This document shows, in pieces, positions 24,001 through 32,954 of a stretch of DNA of 64,000 nt. Position numbers and translations under genes: made by a program. A model generated the notes under the pieces. It saw only the letters and a program-made list of their open reading frames with translations, was not told the origin of the DNA and did not search any database. Source of the stretch: Aphanothece sp. CMT-3BRIN-NPC111 (GTDB lineage: Bacteria > Cyanobacteriota > Cyanobacteriia > Cyanobacteriales > JAHHGU01); NCBI GenBank assembly GCA_019359765.1, contig JAHHGU010000002.1, forward strand, positions 1-64,000, in the 5' to 3' direction. Every line of letters starts with the position of its first letter. The first letter of the stretch is position 1.

Positions 24001-24650
24001 CTTGCCCCCATATCTACTTCAAAATCTTCGTCGCCTTCCATCTCCATAGAGATGTTATCTGCTTCCGTAAAATCTACGTTGCCAGTTTCAGAGTTGTAGA
24101 AGTAGTAATCGCGGTTGTCGTAGTAATTGCTGCCCCAATAGCCACGTTCATAACGCCCAAATCCAGAATAGTAAGAATGCTCGTACACATAGGGGTCGTT
24201 GTTAGAGTTATTAGCATCGCAGTAAGGACAGCCTGTGCGATCGGTGCGACCGCAGCGGCGGGGGAAGAGAAAGCCGACTTTGCGATCGCATCCCGCTTCA
24301 CTGCTTGCAGACCGAACTTCAGACAAGTTAATTTGAATCTCGTAGGGACCAACTTGCAGGCGATCGCTCTCAAGTATTGTGCCTGTTGGCAAGCGAACGC
24401 CATTAATTAACGTTCCTGTGGCAGTATTTTGATCCACCACAATTAACTCATCATTGGACACATCAATTAAGGCATGGTAATTAGAAACGCGATCGTCACC
24501 TAAAACAATCCGAGATACCCGCTTGCCGTCAATCTCCTGTGGCATCTCTGCAAACACTCTTCCCAAAGCTATCGGTGTTTCCAGGCGAGGACCTCGCTGT
24601 TCCCCGGTCGTTGGATCTGTCCAACTTAGCTGAATCTGCACTGCCTTCAA
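23997..24650 (-). CDS. FHA domain protein with zinc-ribbon-like and Tyr-rich tail
   Basis: A 217-residue protein. The FHA phosphothreonine-binding domain covers about 25-108, with key pieces VSRIVLGDDRVSNYHALIDV and NTATGTLINGVRL. Four Cys then follow in the pattern GCDRKVGFLFPRRCGRTDRTGCPYC (spacings suited to a zinc ribbon), ahead of a Tyr/Gly/Asn-rich segment and an acidic end. FHA proteins read Ser/Thr kinase signals; two Hanks kinases are in this window. Overlaps both neighbours by 4 bases. Confidence 0.88.
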   Translation of the reverse strand: MKAVQIQLSWTDPTTGEQRGPRLETPIALGRVFAEMPQEIDGKRVSRIVLGDDRVSNYHALIDVSNDELIVVDQNTATGTLINGVRLPTGTILESDRLQVGPYEIQINLSEVRSASSEAGCDRKVGFLFPRRCGRTDRTGCPYCDANNSNNDPYVYEHSYYSGFGRYERGYWGSNYYDNRDYYFYNSETGNVDFTEADNISMEMEGDEDFEVDMGAS

Positions 24651-25339
24651 CCTCCTGAACGATTAACGGCGTAAGCTAAAGCCGCCTTTTGCTCGCGACT
24701 CAGGACGTCGAACCCGAAGCTGGCGATCGCCATTGGGGCAATTCCTGATTTTGTATATAGAACTGTCTTATCTGATGCGTCTCTCAGAGAAGTTTTGTCA
24801 TCTTTAATTTTCACCTTATACAAAGACTGCTTTGTAGGTGTCTCAATTTCCAAACCGTAGTCGCGCTTTTTAATTCTGTAAATTTCTTTATTTCCTCCAT
24901 CTTCTAACTTGTAATCTCCATCATCCTGTCGTCGCAGAATATATAACTCTTTTGTTTGCTCGGCGTTTTTAATCTTCCAATAACTTCCTTCCGGCACAAC
25001 ATAGCCCAGTACGCGATCGCCTGCATCCTTAATCTTTACCTTTTGCCCGTCATCGACGTTAAGCCGAGCCAATTCTTTGTCATTTGCATCAACCAGCTTC
25101 GCTCCATCTTGCTTGGGTTTGAGCGCGAAAGCTTCTGAGCCACCCTCTAGCTTAAATTTGAGCGCCTCACTACTGGCAGCAACAGACTGTGAGCCACTTG
25201 CCTGAGAAATGGGAGTTACATCACGGCTAGTTGCTATAGGTTTATCAGCCCCTTGCTTGGCACCGCTACCACAACCCAAAAGCAACATCAGCGCTGGAAT
25301 CAGTAAGCTAGAAGTAATCGCTCTAATAATTGATTTCAT
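24647..25339 (-). CDS. Lipoprotein of unknown function
   Basis: A 230-residue protein with a lipoprotein signal (LLLGC lipobox, Cys at about 23) followed by a Ser/Lys-rich linker. The mature part is built from repeated beta-hairpin-like units of the type LVDANDKELARLNVDDGQKVKIKDAGDRVLGYV. Likely anchored to the membrane with an extracytoplasmic beta domain. Overlaps the FHA gene by 4 bases. Confidence 0.8.
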   Translation of the reverse strand: MKSIIRAITSSLLIPALMLLLGCGSGAKQGADKPIATSRDVTPISQASGSQSVAASSEALKFKLEGGSEAFALKPKQDGAKLVDANDKELARLNVDDGQKVKIKDAGDRVLGYVVPEGSYWKIKNAEQTKELYILRRQDDGDYKLEDGGNKEIYRIKKRDYGLEIETPTKQSLYKVKIKDDKTSLRDASDKTVLYTKSGIAPMAIASFGFDVLSREQKAALAYAVNRSGG

Positions 25340-25357
25340 AAGGTTCTTCCCAGGAAT

Positions 25358-26287
25358 TTATGCCTCTTTCTTTTTACTTAAGATACGTCCTAAATTGAGA
25401 ACTTGGTAAATGCTGAGCAACATCATAGTAATAGTTTGATACAGATTGTCTTCATTTTCAGAGTTAGAGGGTGAAATTTTCACCGTCAAGTTTATACTTT
25501 TATCTGTTAAACGCAATCGCTTAATCTCAGATGCTTCGGGTAGTTTAACTGCCCCCATTACTTCATCTTTTAAAATTTTTACGGCTCCATATCGGTTCGT
25601 TGGATACTTTAATGTCAAGCTAATAAGTGCTCCTTGCGATTTTGACTTTGATTTATACTTTGACTTGCCACTCCTGGAGCGTTTCCAGCCATGTTTAGTT
25701 TGGCTTAGCTCAGTAGTACTTAATATAAAGTGGCTTTTATCAAGAAACTGTCCAGTGACATTTAACCATTCATCCCTAAATATATCTACTTGAAATCCTG
25801 ATTGATAACGATGAGGTACTGTTTTGATGAGCTTGTTTTTTTGATTTGACGGGCTTAAAACTAACCGAACGCTGACATTGGCATCATCTTCCATATCGCG
25901 TTTTAACATTTCTAAAACTTTTTTGAGTAGTTCATGCCTGTAGTCGGGTAAATTTAGTCTACTATAGCGTCCCTGCCTCATTCCCGCATAAATAGCTGCA
26001 ACTATAAAGCCGCCTCCTACTACTAATCCCAGGATGAATATTGCTACAGCTAGAGAAGTAATGCTCCCATCAGCTGTCGTAGGCAAAAACAAAGACGCAA
26101 AAGCTAGTAATATTGATACAACTGCTCCCACAATAAATATGGTTAATAGCTTGCCAAATTTTGCTTGCTGGGATTCTGCATTTCTATCAATAGCAACTAT
26201 TTTATTCAAGTCTTCCCAAATTTGTTCGACCGTTGCTGTAATCTCATAAGTAAGGTTTTTCTGAAAGATTTCTAAGTTAATTGGCAT
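25358..26287 (-). CDS. Membrane protein of unknown function
   Basis: A 309-residue protein with two transmembrane helices (about 47-70 and 77-101, FTIFIVGAVVSILLAF-like and LAVAIFILGLVVGGGFIVAAI) and a large C-terminal domain, probably cytoplasmic. No family recognised. It is 18 bases upstream of the lipoprotein gene and is the first gene of the four-gene minus-strand operon. Confidence 0.72.
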   Translation of the reverse strand: MPINLEIFQKNLTYEITATVEQIWEDLNKIVAIDRNAESQQAKFGKLLTIFIVGAVVSILLAFASLFLPTTADGSITSLAVAIFILGLVVGGGFIVAAIYAGMRQGRYSRLNLPDYRHELLKKVLEMLKRDMEDDANVSVRLVLSPSNQKNKLIKTVPHRYQSGFQVDIFRDEWLNVTGQFLDKSHFILSTTELSQTKHGWKRSRSGKSKYKSKSKSQGALISLTLKYPTNRYGAVKILKDEVMGAVKLPEASEIKRLRLTDKSINLTVKISPSNSENEDNLYQTITMMLLSIYQVLNLGRILSKKKEA

Positions 26288-26623
26288 CAGACTAACTCCG
26301 TCAATTCATTTATCCTTATTAGTAGCGATCGCGCATAGCACAGTAACAGCCTATTACGACTATTTCCTAACAGATGCCAGCTCGTAGATCCTAAATTTCG
26401 TTACAAAAATTTATATTTTTAGTTGCTCGTACTGATAAGCACGGTAGGGTTCTAGACCAGATTAGCCCATAGATGGTAGATTATGCGATCGCCAATCATA
26501 GCACCGTAATTGTCTTTGAACACCCTGTGAGGGTTCAAACCCCACAAAGGGCAACGAGAAGCGATTGCGTTGGTGGTGGGCAAGATATTTAACTTTACCC
26601 GCTAGAAAGCTTAGGCATCGCTC
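26288..26623. other. Intergenic region, no gene recognised
   Basis: About 336 bases between two minus-strand genes. It contains a GGGTTCAAACCC palindrome near 26527-26543 that resembles a tRNA T-arm but is not part of a tRNA. Otherwise AT-rich, presumably with the promoter of the downstream operon. Confidence 0.4.
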
Positions 26624-29600
26624 TCATTGTGCATCGTCTACTTTGCCCTTAATGATGCCGTCGCAGAGGCTACGCTCATTGTGGACATTTATATTGTTCT
26701 TTAGATAATCATGCAGCCAATCACAACCGCGCCCTAGAAGACCGTCTAGATTGTTTAGATTCTCTAAATTCCACATAATCACAGTCTTGTCATCACTAGC
26801 GGAAGCAAGCGTGGGGCTATCTGGGCTGAAACTAATACCGTGAACCCACTTGTCATGCCCTCTCAAGGTAGCGATTTCTCTGCCGTCAAGATGCCACAGT
26901 TTTACTGTTTTATCCCGACTCGATGAAGCCAATATCTGACCGTCTGAACTGAAACTTATGCCTAAGACTTTATCAGCATGACCGACGATAGTTCTTAGCA
27001 GTTTACCGTCACGGCTCCAGAGCTTCACAGTTCTGTCATGACTGGCAGAGGCGAGTTGTTGACCATCGGGGCTAAAACTCACAGCATGAACCCAATTAGT
27101 ATGCCCTCTCAAGGTATTTAGCAAAGTGCCATCCCGGCTCCAAAGTTTCACAGTTCTGTCATGACTAGCAGAGGCCAGTAGTTGACCATCGCGGCTAAAA
27201 CTCACAGCATGAACCACATCAGTATGCCCGCGAAGAGTTTTAAGCAAAGCCCCGTCCCGGCTCCAAAATTTGATGGTGCCGTCCCCACTAGCTGAGGCCA
27301 GAGTCTGAGCATCTGGGCTGAAATTGGCCATGTAGATATTACCAGTATGCCCGCGCAGGGTTTTGAGTAAAGTCCCATCGCGACTCCAGAGTTTTATAGT
27401 TTTGTCCCAACTAGCTGAGGCTAGAGTTTGACCATCTGGGCTAAAGTTCAAACCATGAACTACATCGGTATGCCCGCGAAGAGTTTTGAGCAAAGTCCCA
27501 TCGCGACTCCAGAGTTTTATAGTGCGGTCAGCGCTAGCAGAAGCAAGAGTTTGTCCGTCAGGACTGAAAACTACAGTTTCAACGTCGCCGTTATGCCCCT
27601 GGAGAGTGTGCGATAACAAGCTGTCTTGGTTCCAAAATTTGATAGTGCCGTCAGCGCTGGCAGAGGTCAACGTCTGACCGTCAGGACTGAAAGCTACTCC
27701 GAAAACTCCATCAGTATGCCCTTGGAAGGTTTGAAGTAAAGTACCATCAAAATTCCAAAGCTTCACGGTGGTGTCGCCGCCTGCGGTAACAATTGTCTGA
27801 CCATTAGAACTGAAAATTACTCTATGAACTATACCTTCCTCAAACCAACGTTTGATTAGCTTGCCGTCCTTGTTCCAAAATTGAATAGAACCGTCTTCGC
27901 TTGTGGTAGCAATCACCTGGCTGTCGGGGCTGAAAGTTATGCTCAAAAAGGGGCTGGTATAGCTTGTTAAAGTTTTGAGTAAGGTACCATCTCGCCTCCA
28001 GAGTTTGATGGTTTTATCAGCACTGGCAGAGGCTAGAGTTTGTCCGTCAGGACTGAAACTGACACTACGAACTTCACCCTGATGCCCAATGAGGGTTTTG
28101 ATTAAAGTCCCGTCTTTTCGCCACAGTTTGATGGTTTTATCAGCGCTGGCAGAGGCTAGAGTTTGTCCGTCAGGGCTGAAGCTAACGCTATAGATTGCAC
28201 CCTGATGTCCTGTTAAAGTGGCGATCGCAGTTCCATCTTTTCGCCACAGTTTGATGGTCTGATCAGTGCTGGCAGAGGCAAGAGTTTGCCCATCAGGACT
28301 GAAGCTAACGCTATAGATTGCACCCTGATGCCCTGTTAAAGTGGCGATCGCAGTTCCATCTTTTCGCCACAGTTTGATGGTTTTGTCCGCGCTAGCAGAG
28401 GCAAGAGTTTGCCCATCAGGGCTATAACTGACGCTATAGACAGCACCCTGATGCCCTTCTAGGCGGTTGCGTTCTCTCACTCCATAAAGCGCCTCTAGCA
28501 AGGCACCCACTACCTGAGACGTTAGCTGGGAATCTTTCTGTGTCCAGCTTGCCTGTTGTAACTTTCTGGCAGATCTAATACTTTCTTTCAGGGCTTCAAA
28601 CTCTTGACCTGAACCAGAGAGCAATCTCGAGGATTTACTAATAGCTTCGCTCTCACTAATAACTGAATTTTGCCACTGCCACAAAGCTATCCCAGTTAAA
28701 ATCAATGCTCCTATTAAGCCACCTGTCAGGGATGAGATTGTCAGCTGCCGCCGGCGCTTCTGCTTCTTGATTTCGCGATCGCGAAGTGCCAAACTCAGTT
28801 CAAGGAAACTTCTATCTTCATCGCTTAATTGATTAGGGCGCTGTTGCTGCCAATATTCTGCATCTGCCAGGGACTTTCCTCGCAACAAAGCCCCTTCATC
28901 AGAGCCGCTATTTTCCCATTGCCGCCTAGCCATTCTCAGCTGCTCTTGCCAACTGCGAAACTCGCCATCAAGCCGCAGCCAATGTCTCAGGCGTTCCCAG
29001 TTTTTAATCAGCGCCTCATGTGCGATTTCCACAGTCTCGTTCCCTGTAGACTCGTTGCGGTTAGTAACTACCAAGCGGGAAGACGCTAAGCGCGTTACTA
29101 AATCCCAGTTTTCTTCCTTAACCTCATTGCGAGTAGCTAACCTGCGGGTAGCCTCTGTGTGTTCCCCTAAATGCACCAACTGCATAAACACCTGCTGTGT
29201 CCGTTGCCTATCAGCCTCAGAAAACTGGGCATACACTGCTTCCGCGTGATTCGCCAATGCTGCTTCTACGCCACCAATCTCTAAATAAGCCTGATCAGTC
29301 AGCCACCCCTGCCGTTGTTTTGACCACAACTGAGTTAAAGCAAACTCTAGTAACGGCAAACGCCCTGCTTGTCCCCAAACATTATCAATGAGTTTATCTA
29401 TTAACTCTGGCTCCAACCGTACCTGCATTCTGGCTGCTGGCTCTTTAATTGCTGACTGTAATTCTGAGCGGCTCATGGGGCCGAGGTTATGGATTGCCCC
29501 TTGCAAGGCATCGCTAAGGGGACGATAAGAAAGAGCGGCTCCATAAAAGTCAGCCCGCAAAGTCATAACTAAGGTAAAGGCTGGGGCAAATCTCACCGCC

Positions 29601-31231
29601 TCTAGCAATTTATTCAAGAAAGGCTCACGTTCTGACTCTGGACAAAGGGTGTAGAGTTCCTCGAATTGATCGGCTATTAAAACTAGGCGAGTTGTAGATA
29701 CCTGTACTAGGCTTTCTACAATCTTGTATAAAGCTTTGTCATTTTGCCGCAGCAAAGTAGCTAATTTTTGTTCAACTAAATGGCGCTCCGGCAATTTTGA
29801 ATTTTGAATTTGGGATTCTCGTTCTTGCCACAGAGGGGCGAGTGCCGCCGCCAGCGCCTCAAAAGGATTGTTCCCGGGACGAAAAGAGACAATTTGGGGG
29901 GGCGTAAAGCCTTGCTCTCCTAGGCGCAGTTTCGGAACCAACCCGGCAAAAACTACCGAAGATTTACCACTTCCAGATGGGCCAACTACAGCCACCAAGG
30001 GCTTTCTGTTAACCGCCGTCACCACATCCTGAATGAATTGCTCCCGTCCAAAGAATAGGTGTGCATCTTCTTCCCGGAAGGCAAATAAACCTTTATAGGG
30101 GCAAGGAAGAATGCCTCCCAACTGTAACCAAGTCGGTGGTTCTACAGCTGGATTCTGACAAATGACGGGCAACCAGGTAGCACAGGGGAACTCATCCTCT
30201 AGAGCCTGTAATCTTTCCCGTGCCTCTCTTACCGCCATGTACAGAGATTGACCTTCAGAAAAGGCGATGAGGAAATGCTTGAGGAACTCTTGAGCAACTA
30301 AATCTGGTACTGGCTCCCGCATGACAATTACTTCAGGAATATGGAGATCTGCCAAATCTAGCGCCAGCCCTAACCCGTCGCAGGAGTTAAAAATTGCTAG
30401 CTTTAATCCCTGTGCGATCGCCTTTCTCAAACCATATCTCAACTGGTCGATAGTCAGGGTGTCAGTTTGATTCAGCTGCATCCGCCCTTTTCCCTGACTG
30501 GAGCTATGCCCTGCAAAAAAGAGGATATCCCACCCTGACTCCCAAAGTTGTTGCGTTAACTCGGAGCGGTTAGGTTCAACTAAAAACTTTATATCTGTAT
30601 GGGATAACTGCTCTAGCAACTGCCGATCTTGAGCAATATCGATGCCCTGGCGATCGCCCAATATCGCCAGCATTCTCACTTTTTTTTGACGAGATGCTGT
30701 AGAAAATGCTTTAACTGAACGGCTATATTCTTGTGGACTTAAGGCAAGCTCAGCTTTGGGGTAATCTTCAAAAAAATGCCACAGGCACCAAGGAAGCCTT
30801 AACACTGAATCAGATTCAGCAGTAATGATGAATCGAATCTCATCATTCGGAATTAATCTAGTTCGCAGTTGGCGGTCAATATTGCGAAACAGATCGCCAT
30901 TAAGCCAGTTATTGAGGCAATGTTGCAATTGCTGACAAAGGTTGTCGAACTCCGCCTGGGAAACATGAGTTACATCTTCCTCATCAATCTCAAAGTCAGA
31001 CTCAAGTTCCAGTCCAGGCTCGTTGAAGCGACGCCAGCCTAAGCTCAAGTACAACGTTTCATACAGCTGTTGCCAGCGTTGGTAAAGAACTTCCAGTTCT
31101 TGTGCAGCAGGTAATCCTCCAATAAATTGCATGGGATTAGGACTATCCGTTTGCCAAAGCTGGGCGACTATGGATGAAAATCCTTGCTGCCAGTTTCCCT
31201 TTCCCAGGTTTAGAACTACGAGTTGACTCAT
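26624..31231 (-). CDS. CHAT protease - NTPase (nSTAND-like) - 14 x WD40 protein
   Basis: A 1535-residue signalling ATPase. A CHAT (caspase-like) domain covers about 1-380, with the catalytic His in FFAGHSS (about 240) and Cys in FNSCDGLG (about 283), both intact. A NACHT/nSTAND-type NTPase follows, with VGPSGSGKSSVVFAGL (about 416-431) and Walker B-like LVLIADQFEEL (about 512-522). There is then a winged-helix/helical part, a transmembrane-like segment (SSLTGGLIGALILTGIALW, about 825) and 14 WD40 repeats (about 920-1490), enough for two seven-bladed propellers. This is a sense-oligomerise-cleave layout known from bacterial conflict systems and programmed cell death. A sigma factor and DUF1822 gene lie upstream on the same strand. 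Confidence 0.92.
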   Translation of the reverse strand: MSQLVVLNLGKGNWQQGFSSIVAQLWQTDSPNPMQFIGGLPAAQELEVLYQRWQQLYETLYLSLGWRRFNEPGLELESDFEIDEEDVTHVSQAEFDNLCQQLQHCLNNWLNGDLFRNIDRQLRTRLIPNDEIRFIITAESDSVLRLPWCLWHFFEDYPKAELALSPQEYSRSVKAFSTASRQKKVRMLAILGDRQGIDIAQDRQLLEQLSHTDIKFLVEPNRSELTQQLWESGWDILFFAGHSSSQGKGRMQLNQTDTLTIDQLRYGLRKAIAQGLKLAIFNSCDGLGLALDLADLHIPEVIVMREPVPDLVAQEFLKHFLIAFSEGQSLYMAVREARERLQALEDEFPCATWLPVICQNPAVEPPTWLQLGGILPCPYKGLFAFREEDAHLFFGREQFIQDVVTAVNRKPLVAVVGPSGSGKSSVVFAGLVPKLRLGEQGFTPPQIVSFRPGNNPFEALAAALAPLWQERESQIQNSKLPERHLVEQKLATLLRQNDKALYKIVESLVQVSTTRLVLIADQFEELYTLCPESEREPFLNKLLEAVRFAPAFTLVMTLRADFYGAALSYRPLSDALQGAIHNLGPMSRSELQSAIKEPAARMQVRLEPELIDKLIDNVWGQAGRLPLLEFALTQLWSKQRQGWLTDQAYLEIGGVEAALANHAEAVYAQFSEADRQRTQQVFMQLVHLGEHTEATRRLATRNEVKEENWDLVTRLASSRLVVTNRNESTGNETVEIAHEALIKNWERLRHWLRLDGEFRSWQEQLRMARRQWENSGSDEGALLRGKSLADAEYWQQQRPNQLSDEDRSFLELSLALRDREIKKQKRRRQLTISSLTGGLIGALILTGIALWQWQNSVISESEAISKSSRLLSGSGQEFEALKESIRSARKLQQASWTQKDSQLTSQVVGALLEALYGVRERNRLEGHQGAVYSVSYSPDGQTLASASADKTIKLWRKDGTAIATLTGHQGAIYSVSFSPDGQTLASASTDQTIKLWRKDGTAIATLTGHQGAIYSVSFSPDGQTLASASADKTIKLWRKDGTLIKTLIGHQGEVRSVSFSPDGQTLASASADKTIKLWRRDGTLLKTLTSYTSPFLSITFSPDSQVIATTSEDGSIQFWNKDGKLIKRWFEEGIVHRVIFSSNGQTIVTAGGDTTVKLWNFDGTLLQTFQGHTDGVFGVAFSPDGQTLTSASADGTIKFWNQDSLLSHTLQGHNGDVETVVFSPDGQTLASASADRTIKLWSRDGTLLKTLRGHTDVVHGLNFSPDGQTLASASWDKTIKLWSRDGTLLKTLRGHTGNIYMANFSPDAQTLASASGDGTIKFWSRDGALLKTLRGHTDVVHAVSFSRDGQLLASASHDRTVKLWSRDGTLLNTLRGHTNWVHAVSFSPDGQQLASASHDRTVKLWSRDGKLLRTIVGHADKVLGISFSSDGQILASSSRDKTVKLWHLDGREIATLRGHDKWVHGISFSPDSPTLASASDDKTVIMWNLENLNNLDGLLGRGCDWLHDYLKNNINVHNERSLCDGIIKGKVDDAQ
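26770..28470 (-). repeat. WD40-encoding 123-bp DNA repeats
   Basis: Fourteen WD40 units of about 41 codons each. Units 2 and 3 are almost identical at the DNA level (the block ending CACCCTGATGxCCTGTTAAAGTGGCGATCGCAG occurs twice, near 28199 and 28322, 123 bases apart). Such near-identity inside a coding array indicates recent duplication or gene conversion. Confidence 0.85.
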
Positions 31232-31289
31232 GGTGTGTGGCTTGAGGCTAAAGAGCGATCGCTAGATCCTCAGGTAAATGGATTTTGTT

Positions 31290-31345
31290 TTTTTAACGCA
31301 GAGGACGCAGAGGTTAACGCAGAGGTACGCAGAGGATAAATTGAC
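31290..31345. repeat. ACGCAGAGG short tandem repeats
   Basis: Four imperfect copies of ACGCAGAGG with short spacers, a repeat family common in cyanobacterial intergenic DNA. It lies exactly where the first two thirds of the brnT gene should be. Confidence 0.7.
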
Positions 31346-31355
31346 TGGGAGCAAG

Positions 31356-31478
31356 AGGTTTAAAGGACGAGTTGTTGTGGTGGTTCATACTGAATGCGAT
31401 CGCCACATTCGCATTATTTCAATGAGGAAGGCAACCAAATATGAAGAAAGAACCTATTTCGAGCAAATCGCAAACTGA
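31356..31478 (+). pseudogene. brnT: Remnant of BrnT toxin gene (C-terminal third only)
   Basis: The frame ending at 31478 reads RFKGRVVVVVHTECD, then RIISMRKATKYEERTYFEQ. This matches the C-terminal end of BrnT ribonuclease toxins (VVVHT...IRIISARKATKxE). The N-terminal two thirds, including the catalytic region, are gone and replaced by ACGCAGAGG repeats. It overlaps the brnA start by 38 bases, the usual arrangement in intact brnTA operons. Confidence 0.75.
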
Positions 31479-31767
31479 TTGGGAACGCCTTGATGCGATG
31501 ACAGATGAAGACATTGACTTGTGGGATTGCCCAGAAATTACGCCGGAAATGTTTGTCAAGGCAGTTGTGCGTCGTGGCTTAAAGCCTGCACCGAACAAAG
31601 CGCAAGTTACATTACGTCTGGATCGAGATGTGTTGAATTGGTTCAAAGGGCAGGGGCGAGGATATCAGACGCAGATCAATGCACTGCTGAGATCTTATAT
31701 GGAGGCTCATCAAGCGGAAGCAGATTCTATTATAGTTACCAAAAGGGGTTTTTCAGATAAGCTTTAA
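31441..31767 (+). CDS. brnA: BrnA-type antitoxin
   Basis: A 108-residue protein. The N-terminal part (ERLDAMTDEDIDLWDCPEITPEMF) and C-terminal ribbon-helix-helix-like part (KAQVTLRLDRDVLNWFKGQGRGYQTQINALLRSYM) are typical of BrnA (DUF4415), which neutralises BrnT and represses its own operon. The partner toxin upstream is truncated, so the antitoxin is an orphan here. Its stop overlaps the convergent DUF1822 gene by 4 bases. Confidence 0.88.
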   Translation: MKKEPISSKSQTDWERLDAMTDEDIDLWDCPEITPEMFVKAVVRRGLKPAPNKAQVTLRLDRDVLNWFKGQGRGYQTQINALLRSYMEAHQAEADSIIVTKRGFSDKL

Positions 31768-32954
31768 CTGACAAACGATTCTGTAAAGCTGAAATCATCT
31801 ATGGCAACTTGGATACTAAATTGTTTTCCTGGCGCACACTTGAACCGCTTTAGTTGAATAGAGTCATCCTGCTCTCGTGCCTGAACAGACTGGACAACTT
31901 CTCCCGATGCTGAAAGCAAAGCTAGTATGACATGAGCAGGTAGATAGCTATTTCGATCTATTGGATAAAGTTGAACGCGAATTTCTACTCTGCCATCAAT
32001 TTGTGCAGCTAAAGTTAACATCAAGAGTACAGTTTCACTGCCTGCCTGGGTGTTCAAGTTAATCGGCTTAACCCGTCTAACTTGCTGCTCACTGGAGGCA
32101 GAAGCCTGTCGAAAGTTAAAGGCTAAGTTTGGCTCTTGACCAAATAGCGCTTCGAGTGCCTGCCAACCTTCCTCAAAGACATTTTGGAACCACTGACTCA
32201 AGTTCACACTTGCTGGAGTTGCTGAACTTTCTCGTGCTGTTTCTCCTCGCAGCTGTTGATAAAGGCGTTGCCGCCAATCTGAGCGTTCTAGCAATGCACC
32301 CCAACGTTCAAACGGCAATTCTAATCGCGGGTTGAAGACTGCTGGACTTGCTAGACGCTGCAATAGATTTTCTGCCTGAGTATCTGAAATCGCAGGTAAG
32401 GGGGCAATTTCCGTCTGTGTCTGTTCGTTCGGATAAAGTTGACGTACTACCCACAGAACATTAAGGTCTTGAATCATTTCGCTGGCATCTAAGCTGTAGG
32501 TGCGACTTTCTGGTTCATAGCTACCAGCGGTTTTTAGTTGCTCGTGGGTTGTGTAACCCCAAATTCGCATCCACTCACCCTCTGGATTGACTTGGACTGC
32601 CAGGTAGTAATCTGCTACCCAGTTAGGAATATCTATCCATTCTTGCGGCACGCTAAATTCTTTCGTTTCCAGCGTCTTGTCCGGAATTAGAAGCAGGCGC
32701 TTTGTATCAATAGTTATTACAGTTCCGTTCACCACTTCCCAACAACTGGGGAACGCTGTGACATCAACTGTTGCCTCCGGTGCATACTCTGCCTGAAGCC
32801 AGGGAAGGAAGGTGCTGATGCAGATTTGATTTAAATAGGTATTCCAGCGACCACCAGAAGTTACAAACGACTGGCTTTGCTGCCAAGATTGATTTTGAAC
32901 TGCTGGCGAAACTTCTAGCCATAATTCAGTTGGGGGAGCAAACGCAAATGTCAT
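31764..32954 (-). CDS. DUF1822 family protein
   Basis: A 396-residue protein of the cyanobacterial DUF1822 family, recognised from VPQEWIDIPNWVADYYLAVQVNPEGEWMRIWGYTTHEQLK (about 142-181) and the middle region with PRLELPFERWGALLERSDWRQRLYQQL. The C-terminal about 130 residues are predicted beta-rich. The family typically sits next to a sigma factor and a CHAT or NTPase protein, as here. Its start overlaps the sigma factor stop by 4 bases (translational coupling). Function unknown; it may act as an anti-sigma or sensory partner. Confidence 0.85.
   Translation of the reverse strand: MTFAFAPPTELWLEVSPAVQNQSWQQSQSFVTSGGRWNTYLNQICISTFLPWLQAEYAPEATVDVTAFPSCWEVVNGTVITIDTKRLLLIPDKTLETKEFSVPQEWIDIPNWVADYYLAVQVNPEGEWMRIWGYTTHEQLKTAGSYEPESRTYSLDASEMIQDLNVLWVVRQLYPNEQTQTEIAPLPAISDTQAENLLQRLASPAVFNPRLELPFERWGALLERSDWRQRLYQQLRGETARESSATPASVNLSQWFQNVFEEGWQALEALFGQEPNLAFNFRQASASSEQQVRRVKPINLNTQAGSETVLLMLTLAAQIDGRVEIRVQLYPIDRNSYLPAHVILALLSASGEVVQSVQAREQDDSIQLKRFKCAPGKQFSIQVAIDDFSFTESFVS

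Noticed and set aside
26515..26560. tRNA-like T-arm (GGGTTCAAACCC flanked by short stems)
   Set aside because: No acceptor, D or anticodon stems can be built around it and there is no matching 7-bp acceptor pair.
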